64,000 nt of DNA from Primula veris (Eukaryota; Streptophyta; Magnoliopsida; Ericales; Primulaceae), in assembly GCA_963682055.1 (NCBI GenBank), contig OY821747.1, forward strand, positions 33,354,126 to 33,418,125, read 5' to 3'. Each line of letters opens with the position of its first letter. The stretch's first letter is position 1. A program made the translations under genes and the position numbers. Shown here piece by piece: positions 48,032-62,537 of this stretch. The notes beneath the pieces were generated by a model. That model searched no databases. It was not told where the DNA came from and worked only from the letters and a program-made list of their open reading frames with translations.

Positions 48032-49443
48032 AAGTAGTTATGCATATAAGTGAAAGTTTATAAGACTGTTTTGTTTTCGGCATGAAACATGACAAATATA
48101 ATTTTTAAAGCAAGTTTCCCTTTTTAGAGTGTGAAAAACAACTTGTAAAACTTGAATTTACAAGGACAAAATAGTATCTTACACCTAAAAACTACACTAC
48201 TTAAAAATTCGTTTTAAGGACAAACAAACCCTATTCTACCAAAATAAATAAATTATAAGAACACACTAAGACAACATATGTGCTTAAGCTTCTTGCTTAA
48301 ACCCTAGTAAGCAATACACTAAACCCTAGTAAGCAATACACTAATTAAGTTTTTCCAGATTATTGGCCTGGAAATTTTAGAAGCTGGATGAACCTATCTT
48401 TTTTCATAGATAAAATAACCAAGCTTATGTACTTAAAAAGATACAACGAACCAAACAAAACCTTAGAAACTACCAAAGGTGTTACAATTAAAATTAGGAA
48501 GATTGAATATAAACTCACATTTGTGGTGCTTTGGTGTAGACTCTCGTCGAGTGGGAAGTTAAGTTTGGCCTTGGTGCCTTGGAGTTCATGTGCGGCCCCA
48601 TCGTAGGCCGGTGCGGCCTCCTCAGCCGTGCTGAATGTTGCCTAGCCACGTGTTTTTGCCTTTAATGCCAATTTCTGCCCCGAATCTTCCTGATGTTTGC
48701 TTCCGTATACCTCTAAAAAGTTTCTTCGTATGTCTTTAATGGAGATGTTATGGAGAAACTTTTTAGAGGCGTACGAAGCAAAAATTAGGCCGATTCAGAG
48801 CAGAAATCGGCATTAAAGGCAAAAACACGTGAATTGGAACATTCAACACGGATGAGTAGGCCGCACCGGCCTACGATGCGGCCGCACGTGAGCTCCAATG
48901 AGCCAAGGCCAAACTTAACTTCCCACCGGACCTGAGCCTACACTTAAAACACCTCAAATGTGAGTTTATATTCAATCTTCCTAATTTTAATTGTAACACA
49001 TTTGGTAGTTTCGAAAGTTTGGTTTGGTTGGTTGTATCTTTTAAAGACATAAGCTTGGTTATTTTAGTCTATGAAAAAAGATAGGTTCATCCAGCTTCCA
49101 AAATTTCGAGGCTAATAATCTGGAAAAACTTAGTGTTAAGGTTGCGCGATCAATTGCTTACTCGGGTTTAAGCAAGAAGTTGAAGCTTATATGTTGGCAT
49201 AGTGTCTTTTTTTTTGGGGGGGGGGGGGGGTGGGGTGGGGTGTATGTGTGTGTGTAGAATAGGGCTTGTTTGTCCTTAAAACGAATTTTTCCTTCGAATT
49301 TTTCCTTAGTGTGGTTTAGGTGAAAGATACTATTTTGTCCTTTTAAATTCAAGTTTTACAAGTTGTATACTTGCTTTAAAATTTATATTGTCATGTCTCG
49401 TGCCGAAAACTAAACAGTCTAAACTTTCACATGCATAACTACT
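48032..49443. repeat. Foldback 2: ~700-bp inverted repeat with almost no loop
   Basis: The left arm, about 48032-48737, and the right arm, about 48747-49443, are inverted copies along their whole length. Examples: AAAGTAGTTATGCAT against ATGCATAACTACTTT at the outer ends, GTTACAATTAAAATTAGGAAG against CTTCCTAATTTTAATTGTAAC in the middle, and CCTCTAAAAAGTTTC against GAAACTTTTTAGAGG beside the centre. The middle part of both arms is GC-rich (GTAGGCCGGTGCGGCC). The right arm has gained a G-run with GT repeats at 49216-49255. No coding content. It may be a foldback-type or long-TIR transposon, but no clear target duplication is seen. Confidence 0.9.
49216..49255 (+). repeat. G-run / GGGGT / TG simple repeat
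   Basis: A run of more than ten G followed by TGGGGTGGGGTG and TGTGTGTGTG, inside the right arm of foldback 2 and absent from the left arm. It has G-quadruplex potential on the plus strand. Confidence 0.9.
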
Positions 49444-49454
49444 TTTATATTAAG

Positions 49455-49998
49455 TGTATACTCTTCAAAACGTATTGCAGTTGATTTTCTTATAGTCGAT
49501 GAGGAAGAATGTCTTGTTACAAGTCCAGGGATAAATGAAAATGGTAATAACATATTGACCAATGAGGGAGAAAAAATTTCAAAGGAAGTGAATGATAACA
49601 AAGAAGAACGGGTAAAAGAAAATAATGAAACTACCCACATTGAGAAGAATCAAGTGAATGAAGTCCTCTTGGAAGGTGATACTAGAGAAGAGACTAAACG
49701 ACCAGTCTCTGTGGTCTTCCCTGATAATCAGACACAGTATTAAAAGATTTTTTCTTGGACTCGGGTGACTTTAACTCTGATGATGATGCGAATTATTTCA
49801 ACAACCCTTCTAATGTTTCAGATCTAGCTGATGCTCTTTATCTACCTCTGAGCCAAATTCTTGGTTGTTTTTATGATGATAAAGAGGGTTGGACATCAGT
49901 ACGAAAAAACAAATGGAAAGAGGCAAATATCTCTAAAAGTAGAGAAAGAAACTGTTCTACGCCTCCGTCGGCATGTGACGTGCGTGGCCACCGTTAAA
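49455..49998 (+). pseudogene. Degenerate acidic ORF, probably transposon ORF1 C-terminus
   Basis: One frame (to a TAA at 49741) is Glu/Lys/Asn-rich. Another continues with DFNSDDDANYFNN and DDKEGWTSVRKNKWKE up to about 49996. A Gly-Trp-Thr-x-Val-Arg-Lys motif before a basic end is common at the C-terminus of plant LINE-type ORF1 proteins. The assignment rests on that motif only. Confidence 0.4.
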
Positions 49999-50005
49999 CA
50001 TGCTA
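49958..50005 (+). repeat. Unoccupied relative of the copia insertion site
   Basis: CTACGCCTCCGTCGGCATGT, then GACGTGCGTGGCCACCGTTA, then AACATGCTATAAC. It aligns with the 5' flank of both copia copies (GCGCCTCTGCCAGCATGT ... GGCCACCGTTA) and continues directly into the 3' flank (AACATACTTTAAC), with one CGTTA instead of two. Confidence 0.75.
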
Positions 50006-50148
50006 TAACACAGTGGCGGAACTCGGGTGGGGCCAGGAGGGGCCATGGCCACCCTAGAAAATTTTAGAATATATTATTTATACATATATATTTTTAAATT
50101 TGAAGGTAAATAGATTTATAGCCCCCATAATAGAAGTTATGTTAGTAG

Positions 50149-50341
50149 TACTACAAAAAAATACTCAAATAGCGACGGGATTAGTGACGCTATTTTTTGT
50201 TACGAGCTTATTAACGACGGTTTTTGTGACGGATTTGTGACAGTTTAGTTAATTTGTGACGACTTTGTGATAGTTTAGTCAATTTGCGACAAACTTGTGA
50301 CAGCGTTTGACTCTCACTAAATCAAACATTATTTTGTAGTG
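50149..50341 (+). mobile_element. CACTA-type MITE inside the hAT remnant
   Basis: 193 bp from TACTACAAAAAAATAC to TTATTTTGTAGTG, with the same interior as 23691-23853 (TAGCGACGGGATTAGTGACG, TTTTTTGTTACGAGC, repeated GTGACAG). The first base is T rather than C, and the flanks TAG and GGC do not match, so the left edge has mutated. Confidence 0.8.
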
Positions 50342-50692
50342 GGCCCCGCTAACTAATTGCACATTGCTGGTTATAGTACTTCCCCTTCTTTATTTTGCTT
50401 GACTTTTTAACTGTTTTCCTTTAAGAATTACCAAAGTACCCATCTATTTTCTCCAACAGTGAACATACCACAATAGCAATGCACCTAACAAAGAATAAGC
50501 TTCTCTGACTCTCTTTCAATTTTTTTCAATCCATGTACACAAATCTTAGTACCATTGTAAATCTGCAAAAATGTATAGTTTCGATTCATGGATATATGCA
50601 ATTTAGTTGAAAAGTTTTATACGAATTACTTAACGATTTATGAAAGATATGAAATGAGGACACAATTAGATGATTAGGAGTGTAATGTAGTC

Positions 50693-51016
50693 ATGGGATC
50701 CAAATACAAAACTATCTCCACCATTTCCGAGGTATGTCGTTGGTTAGTGAAGAATACTAAATCCGCTAGATACTATCTTATTTGTAGAGTTATTGTGCTT
50801 GTTCTTACTCTTCTCGTATCTACATCGACATCGGAAAGATCATTCTCGGCCATGAAAATCGTCAAAACCAGTCTTCGAATAATATGGAGGATGGTTGTCT
50901 CTCGGATGCATAATGCATTGATGATATTTACTAAGAAAAAAATTGCTAAAAATATAATCATCAAAGTGATCATTGAAGATTTCGGTCACGCCTTCGGCTA
51001 CATCACCTTTCTCTAG
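50693..51016 (+). pseudogene. hAT transposase dimerisation-domain fragment
   Basis: ISEVCRWLVKN, then LVLTLLVSTSTSERSFSAMK with IVKTSLRI, then MHNALMIF. This is the recognisable core of the hAT C-terminal dimerisation domain (STSTSERSFSAMK being the signature). There is no catalytic N-terminal part, so it is non-functional. Confidence 0.85.
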
Positions 51017-51045
51017 TTCTTCCTCCTGCGGTCCATCACACTGAT

Positions 51046-52446
51046 TTAATTAACCAGAAAAATCAAATCTTGGCAAATCTATCAAAATTTTGGTGTACAG
51101 ATTAAAGAAGAGGGTTGTAGTGTCCTTTGTTCCCAACTAAGTAACCAACCGTCTATACTCCAACCGAAAACAACACATCCGCATAGTTGTGGTAAATTGT
51201 CGTAATTAGTCTTGCGCGTTGATGGGTTATAAAACTCAAAAATGTTTGGATCCGGTTCTCTTAGAAATCTTAAAAGTAGTGGAGATTTATTTAAAACTCG
51301 CTTTAAGATAACAAATAAATACTAGTTTTTGCACATGACCGACGTACATGTGCGTTCCTCTAAGGTTAACTGACAGAGAATCGACAACAAAATGTCTTTT
51401 GGCAGATCTGACCAAGTTTCTTGGTTAGTCATGTACAAAATTTGTTTTGGTTTTCCCTTGGTTGCTCCTCGACGCCGCATTGTGAGAAGAAGGGTTCACC
51501 AAGTCGTTTTCTTGTTTTTTATTTTCTGCATAAAAAATATCTTATAGGTACTCTGTCAAGTTTTTTAAATGATAGATGTATAAAGTATCATTATATAAAG
51601 ACACATATCACATACAAAAAACTTGGGATCGTTTCCCAAACTCATACCAGCTCGATTTTTTTTTTAATCATGAGACCAACTCTATTTATTGATCAATGTA
51701 AAACAAGTTCTTGAAGAAAATGAGAATTTTGATTTGTTTAATTTATATCCTCTTGTAGCATCTACGAGATAGAAATCAAAACCCAGTAATAATAAGACTT
51801 GTTTTACATTGTTCAAAAAATAGAGATGGTATGAATTGGGAAACGATCCCAATACTTATTTTTGTGATATGTACAACTCTCAATATAATGATACTTATAG
51901 TTTATACATCCCTCATTTTAAAATTTTTGACAGTCATAAAAGTTTTTTTGTTTTGCACAAAATAAAAACAGGCAACCGACTAAGTGGAAGCCCTTCTTCT
52001 CGCAATGCGGCGTCCATGTGCAACAAGAGAAAACCAAAAAAAAAATTCACATGATTAAGCGAGATACTTGGTCAAATCTGCCGAAAGACATTTTGTTTAC
52101 GATTCTCTCTCTGTTGACCTTACTAGAACACGCATGAAAGTCTGCCGTGTGTAAAAACTGGTATTTGTTTGTCAACTCTAAGCGAGTTTTAAATAAATCC
52201 CCACTACGTTTAAATTTTCCAAGAGAACCCAATCCCAACATTTTTGAGCTTTATAACCCATCAACACGCAAGACTAATTACCCCGAGTTACCACAACTAC
52301 GTGGATGTATTGTTTTTGGTTGGAGTATAGATGGTTGGTTTCTTAGTTGTGAAGAAAGACCAATACGATCCTTCTTCTTTAACCTATATGCCGAAGTTTT
52401 GATAGATTTGCCAAAATTTGATTTGACTGGTTACTTAAATAAGTGC
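51046..52446. repeat. Foldback 3: inverted pair of F-box N-terminal pseudogenes
   Basis: Left arm about 51046-51740, right arm about 51772-52446, loop ~30 nt. Each arm, read outward, starts with a leader, then an ATG and an F-box: minus-strand start at 51432 (WSDLPKDILLSILCQL) and plus-strand start at 52051 (WSNLPKDILFTILSLL). LKRVLNKSPLLL / SKRVLNKSPLRL, YNPSTRKTNY and GWSIDGW, typical of DUF295/KIB1-4 proteins, follow. By eye the arms are over 80% identical. Both copies have stops just after the F-box. The C-terminal half of the same kind of gene forms foldback 1. Confidence 0.85.
51070..51432 (-). pseudogene. F-box/DUF295 N-terminal half, left arm
   Basis: Starts at 51432 with MTNQETWSDLPKDILL, through LTLEERTCTSVMCKN, then a TAG stop. 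It continues in frame with RVLNKSPLLLRFLREPDPN, YNPSTRKTNY and VVFGWSIDGWLLSW to about 51100. No C-terminal half follows. Confidence 0.7.
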
Positions 52447-52467
52447 AAATACTTAGTATTGTATTGA
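52051..52467 (+). pseudogene. F-box/DUF295 N-terminal half, right arm
   Basis: Starts at 52051 with MIKRDTWSNLPKDILFTI, through LTLLEHA, then a TGA stop (52136). It continues open with SAVCKNWYLFVNSKRVLN, YNPSTRKTNYPELPQL, FGWSIDGWFLSCEER and LIDLPKFDLTGYL to a stop at 52467. It lacks the C-terminal half of the domain. Confidence 0.75.
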
Positions 52468-52522
52468 CAAGTAATACTTAGTAACTGGTATTTACAACAC
52501 TCAATTTTGTTTGACAATATTA

Positions 52523-53230
52523 TGTTTGGGTGTGTGTGAGCAAATAAAGTATAAGTTTAGTTGCACTTTCAGTTGCAACTGAATGCACTACGTTAGAAAA
52601 GTGAAGGATATTATGAAAGACTTAGCAAATCAAGCGAAAATATATATGAAGTGTAAGAAGGTTGTTTGATATAAGAAAAGATAATGGCAATACAAGATTG
52701 CGTGAAGGACAAAGTCAAATGATGATATCATGAAGATCTTTAATTAAGAAAACTGTATTATCTTTAGTTTTATTTGATACAAAGTTGTAAAAATGATATA
52801 TAAACGCATTGTTGAGTCGTATGGCTTCTTATGTATTCAGAAGTTAAGTGTTTAGTTCTTAAAATACAGAGAGAGATTATAAGAGAGATAAAACAAAGGT
52901 GGGATGTCATTTGATTATAGAATAGTTGAGATATAGAAGCGACAATAATATAGGCATAAAACTATGAGAGAGTCAAAGGTTTTTGTAAATCTCAAGTTAT
53001 ACTTTGTAAACCTCTCCAATATTCTAATCTGAGCAAGAACTCCGGAGAAGTAGACTTAGTCGAACTACGCCATCAAACGCCATGTGTTCATTTATTATTA
53101 ACGTTTCATATGCAGTCATTTGTTTTATCCTATTTCAGTTACAACTGAGAACTGAATTTATCTAAGTTCAGTTGTAACTGAAATCTGCGTAACTATATTT
53201 TAGAGTATTTCCGAAAATTTAGTTATTTCA
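52523..53230 (+). mobile_element. copia-family LTR with primer-binding site, second family
   Basis: Starts near TGTTTGGGTGTGTGTGAGC and ends GTTATTTCA, followed at once by ATTGGTATCAGAG, an initiator-Met-tRNA primer-binding site. It contains TCAGTTGCAACTGA near its 5' side and CAGTTGTAACTGA near its 3' side, as do the solo LTRs at 36498 and 56519. The 5' boundary is approximate. Confidence 0.65.
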
Positions 53231-53480
53231 ATTGGTATCAGAGATTTACGTCAGAGCTAACTTGGTGTGGATCCTATACTCGAATAGTCATTTATCTAAT
53301 GAGACTATGAAATAAGGAGGATCTTGCAACAAACCAGCACTACTGGAAGGTGCCAACAACTATGAACTCTGGAAACTCAAGATGAGGGTGTTCATAAGAC
53401 AGACCGGTTGATGAAGAATTTAATTATAAACTCTGTGTGCTTTCTGGTGAAGCATTGACTTTAGGCAAAAAGATATACTA
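53231..53480 (+). pseudogene. gag start remnant of the second copia family
   Basis: After the primer-binding site, one frame reads PALLEGANNYELWKLKMRVF. This resembles the start of copia gag (a P-x-L-x-G-x-N-Y-x-x-W-K-x-x-M pattern). It then meets stops and loses similarity. No pol follows, so this is a 5' fragment. Confidence 0.55.
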
Positions 53481-54453
53481 AACAAGTTAAGAAAACCCAA
53501 AAATCTCTCCCCTCCAGATTTGATATGGAAATAATTGTAGGACAAATCTCGCCTAATTAATCTGGTACGAACTATATCCTAGAAAATAAACCGGCATAAT
53601 AACGGTACTATATTATATACTAACAAATTAATAATTATCATGCTATAAATTAATAAAATGTCTACACATGCACTATCTATATTTATATAAATGGATTCTA
53701 ATTGTATATAATTAATATTGCAATATAAAATAAAGAGGGTGTTATGGAATGTGTGCACCTTTACTGTCGTTTGAATAGTCGGCGAAGAATAGCTGATGTC
53801 GGGCCATTGATGATAAAGTAAATCCAAAATTCGAGTCGATTGTTAGACCATCTCTCTTTAAGACCTTATACGTCCCTACCGCATGACTTCTAGGTTTGCG
53901 GATGCCGGCCTCCCAGGATAAAGCGACTATGTCTGATGTAAGAATAGTGGAAGGACACTTCACTCAAACGAATCATGAAATGGCAAGAGTTTTCCTAACA
54001 TTTCCTAAAGAAATCTATATGAAGAATTCTAGAGAGAGGGATTCTGATATGTGAACATTCAGAATTGGATGAAAAATTCGTAGGGGTAGAATCTTATTTA
54101 TAATAAATGAAGGGGTACGAATGAATGGTTGTGACTATTCTGAACATATATGAAAATTGCAACTCTTGGGACCTCTTCGTGAAGAATTGCAACTGTTGGA
54201 TCATGCCTGGTGGGAAAAATATTAGGTGTGTCATGAACGCGCCACTGACCACCGACTATGGGCCATGGGTCGCGGTTCAGTAGGACCGGTGTACAACATA
54301 GTGTGGGGTGTCCCACCAATTATATTGCAAATATTTAAATTCATCAAGATTTTTATTGGAGGGCACACCTACTTTTTTTGTACACCCGCCTTACCGAATA
54401 GTTACTCCTATTACTTCTACAAAAAAATTACATTCTCCCTTGTACTTTCCCAT
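53481..54453. other. Intergenic, nothing recognised
   Basis: Open frames on the minus strand (53742-53963, 54098-54319) are unassigned. They show no domain that I recognise. Confidence 0.35.
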
Positions 54454-54807
54454 CCATCCATTTATTAAAATTCATTTCATTTTCCACAGTTGGATTATTA
54501 AGAAATTCCTCAAGGGTTTAAGTTTTTTTTACCCATACCTTAATGGTTTAAATAACAAACTACGAGCATTTATATTTTTATGGTATTAACTTATTTGTCT
54601 ACCATATAGAAGTGGCAGTAGCTAATGGATAAATATGGCAGATTCCTTGCCGTGTTTGTTTGATTCTCAGTGTTCAATCAAGTGGGATTACATATCTTTT
54701 TGGTTGATCCATTCGATTGATTTCATTTGAGTCAATGGTTATTATGAACTCATCCTGCGGCGAAGAAATTGCAGTTTTAGTAGTCCCATAGAAGAGTAGT
54801 CTTCCTC
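54454..54807 (+). repeat. Diverged third copy of segment F, fused to foldback 1B
   Basis: CATTTATTAAAATTCATTTC, ACCATATAGAAGTGGCAGTAG and GGATAAATATGGCAGATTCC correspond to 41628-41992. At the CCTCCCC near 54807 it switches abruptly to the left arm of foldback 1B. Confidence 0.85.
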
Positions 54808-56518
54808 CCCATTGCAATTGTAAACAAGTATAACATATAAAATTAGAATAAAAACTTGCCAATATACTTCATGAAAGTAAATCTCTGCACCATCGATCTT
54901 CTGGATGATCGATACTAATCCTTTCAAATAAGTTTTAGTTCCTTAATTGCAGTCTTCTACATGTGATAATGGTGTAATCAAACTAACCCATATAAGGGAC
55001 TCATTTACATAAGTGATGTATTATCAGCCGGTGGATCCATCCAAATGATCCTGAAAGGTTTCTCTTCTTTTGGTACATAATAAATTTTGATAAAATCTTA
55101 ATCTTTCATCAATAGAGTTACCATATGCAGTTTTGTCCATAAAAAACGAACATCAGTGAAGTATATGTTATTAGCTCCGATTCCATATACATAAACTTTT
55201 ACTTGTGCTGACAACAGACTAACGAAAAAAGTAAGACCACTGCGATTTGTCATTTTATTCCACATTTTATTCATTTTGTCTAGCTTGAATACGACTGTTT
55301 TCTTAATGCAACACACGTACATAAGATATATGTGTCCTTTATGTCCTACCATCTTACAATGCCTCAAATAATTTACAGAACGGAGGATCGGTAATCTTGA
55401 GAGACGCACAATATCAAGAGTCTACTCGCAAGTTTTGGTATCATAACAAATATATAAATAACGGTTAGAACTTTGACAATATAAAACCCATTGCTATATA
55501 TGTGATCTTTCAAAATATCATTGAAGACACGACCCTTACAAGGCCGATCTACACTAGTTGCCACTACTTTGTCCTAATGTTACACGTGCTATTAGCATTT
55601 GTATTTTCTTCCTCACCTTTGCATGATCACCGTACAATATTCACCGTGAATTCCCATTTTTTAAATATAAATGCTCATATTAAGACAAAGAAGTGGACAA
55701 CTAGTGTAGATCGGCCAGTGTCGTGCCTTCAACTGTATTTTGGAAAATCTCATATATAGCAATGGGCTTTTAAATTATCCAAGTCCTAACCATTATCTAT
55801 ATATTTGCATATGATACCAAAACTTGCGAGTGGACTCGTGATGTTGTGTGCCTCACAAGATTGCCAATCTTCTATTGTGTAAATTGGTTGAGGCAGTGTA
55901 AAATGGTAGGACATGAAGGACATATATCTTATATACCTGTATTGCGTTAAGAAACCAATCGTATTCAAGCTAGACAAAACGATTAATTTTTTTAAGAAAA
56001 TGACAAATCTTGGTGGACGTACTTTTTTCGTTAGTCCGCTGTCAGCACAAGCAAGAGTTTATGTATCTGGAATCGAAGCTAATAACGTCTACTTCACAGA
56101 TGTTTGTTTTTATGGACAAAAGGGCATACACTAATCTATTGATGGAAGGAGATTTTATATTACTAAAACTTATTATGAGCCAAAAGAAGAAGAATCTTTC
56201 AAGGGCATTTGGATGGATCCACCGGCAGATGATGCACCAGTCATGAAAGTGAGTCCTTATATTGGTTAGATTGTTTACGACATTATCACAGGTAGAATAC
56301 TGGAATTAAGGAAATGAGAACTTGTTTAAGAGGACCTCTATGGATCATCCAGAAGATTGTGTAGATTTACTTCATGAAGACATCAATATGTTGGCAAGCT
56401 TTTTATTCTCATTTATCTCTTATACCTTGTTCTTGTTTACAATTGCAACGGGTACACAACTAAATATATGCTGAACAAGTGCCCAAAGCAACTAAGTTTT
56501 GTATAAGTTGTTGGTTAA
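54808..56518. repeat. Foldback 1B: duplicate of the DUF295 inverted pair
   Basis: Near-identical to 34811-36497. The left arm is about 54808-55576 and the right arm about 55681-56518. It carries the same DUF295 fragments (minus strand 55098-55409, plus strand about 56010-56130). The outermost ~45 bp of the left arm seen in 1A is missing, replaced by the F-derived sequence. Confidence 0.9.
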
Positions 56519-57208
56519 CTATATATGAGTTGACACTCTCAGTTGCAACTGAATATGGCGGAAATATTGTGTGAAGATTCATAAAAGATATTTTGTTACT
56601 CAAATTCATGTTGATCAAGATGTTACAATTTGAAGTTTATTCAGAACGAAGGAAATATAATTTTTTAATTATCGAGTCAAAAATTTTGAAGACAAGGAAA
56701 GAGATTATGGTGGGAAGATCTTGAAGGTAAGGAAAGAAAATTTGGGAAATCTTTCCTATTTGATCAATTTAGGATTTTTGTAAATGCTATATATAAAGGC
56801 TATTAGCATTTGATATTTTGTGTGTTCACAATGTAGATTTTCTAATTATATATATCAAACTCTCGTTGTATACGAGAGATATAAAACGAGAGAGATCATA
56901 ATGGGATGTCATTGATAGGTTGATAGTTCTTAGGTAGGAGCAATAATACGATAGACAAATATTAGTGGGTGAGTGATTGAGTATTATAAGTCTAAAGTCA
57001 ATTATTGTAGGGTTAAAGAATATCAATAAACACTGGGTGAGTGCTCCGGAGATATAGACTTGATGAATTCGAACTCCGTGATCACATGTCTCGTGTTTAA
57101 CATTTTATTTATTAACTTCGCTACAAACATTCAGTTGTAACTGAAAACATTTCAGTTATAACTGATACTCCGTAATAGCACTCGGAACTTTGGATTAACG
57201 TTATTTCA
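56519..57208 (+). mobile_element. Solo LTR of a copia family (copy B)
   Basis: Duplicate of 36498-37193, with the same ends TGTTGGTTAAC and GTTATTTCA. It differs by a few substitutions and a 4-bp TAGG insertion near 56935. Confidence 0.7.
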
Positions 57209-57678
57209 AAAAGTTTCACCTATATAACAATATTCATAAAAAGTGTTACTTTCAGACCATTATTTACAAAAGGTTCACTTTAGTCGATTGTGTATGCAGT
57301 TATTGTTTATATATTTTCCACAGCGTATTCACTTTACACCATTATGTATGTAATTTTCATGATTGTGTATCCAATTTACACAATATGAAGAGTGACACTT
57401 ATTCAGGAATATAGTTTTTGGGAATATACTTTGAACATTGACACTTATTTAGATGATCTTTTTGAGAATATAGTTTAAAAAATAACACTTATTTTACATT
57501 TCCTTACATATCAATTTGGGCAAAAGACCATTTTCTCTCCTCCCGTACTTCTGTGCCAGAGAAGCACACAAAAACCAGACGCATGCGCAACCCTACCATA
57601 GCGTCCTGCACCTTCCTCACTATTAAAGTCACCATTTAACTTTCTGCGCCTCCGCCAGCATGTAACATGCTTGACAAC
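57209..57678. other. 5' flank of copia B, no gene
   Basis: Duplicate of 37194-37668, with the same minisatellite-like units and the same target-site sequence. Confidence 0.6.

Positions 57679-62537
<4,859 letters not shown>

Larger units (their letters stand above)
50011..51043 (+). mobile_element. Decayed hAT transposon remnant
   Basis: The left edge CAGTGGCGGAACTCGGG, followed by GGGGCCATGGCCACCCTAG, is typical of a large plant hAT group. The right edge, CCATCACACTG at 51033-51043, is only a partial inverted match. Inside, a 107-codon frame (50693-51016) is the C-terminal dimerisation domain of a hAT transposase. Most of the transposase is missing. A MITE has inserted at 50149-50341. No 8-bp target duplication was found. 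Confidence 0.7.

Noticed and set aside
50003..51051. 8-bp target duplication for the hAT remnant
   Set aside because: The flanks CTATAACA and ATTTAATT do not match, so the right boundary or the duplication has been lost.
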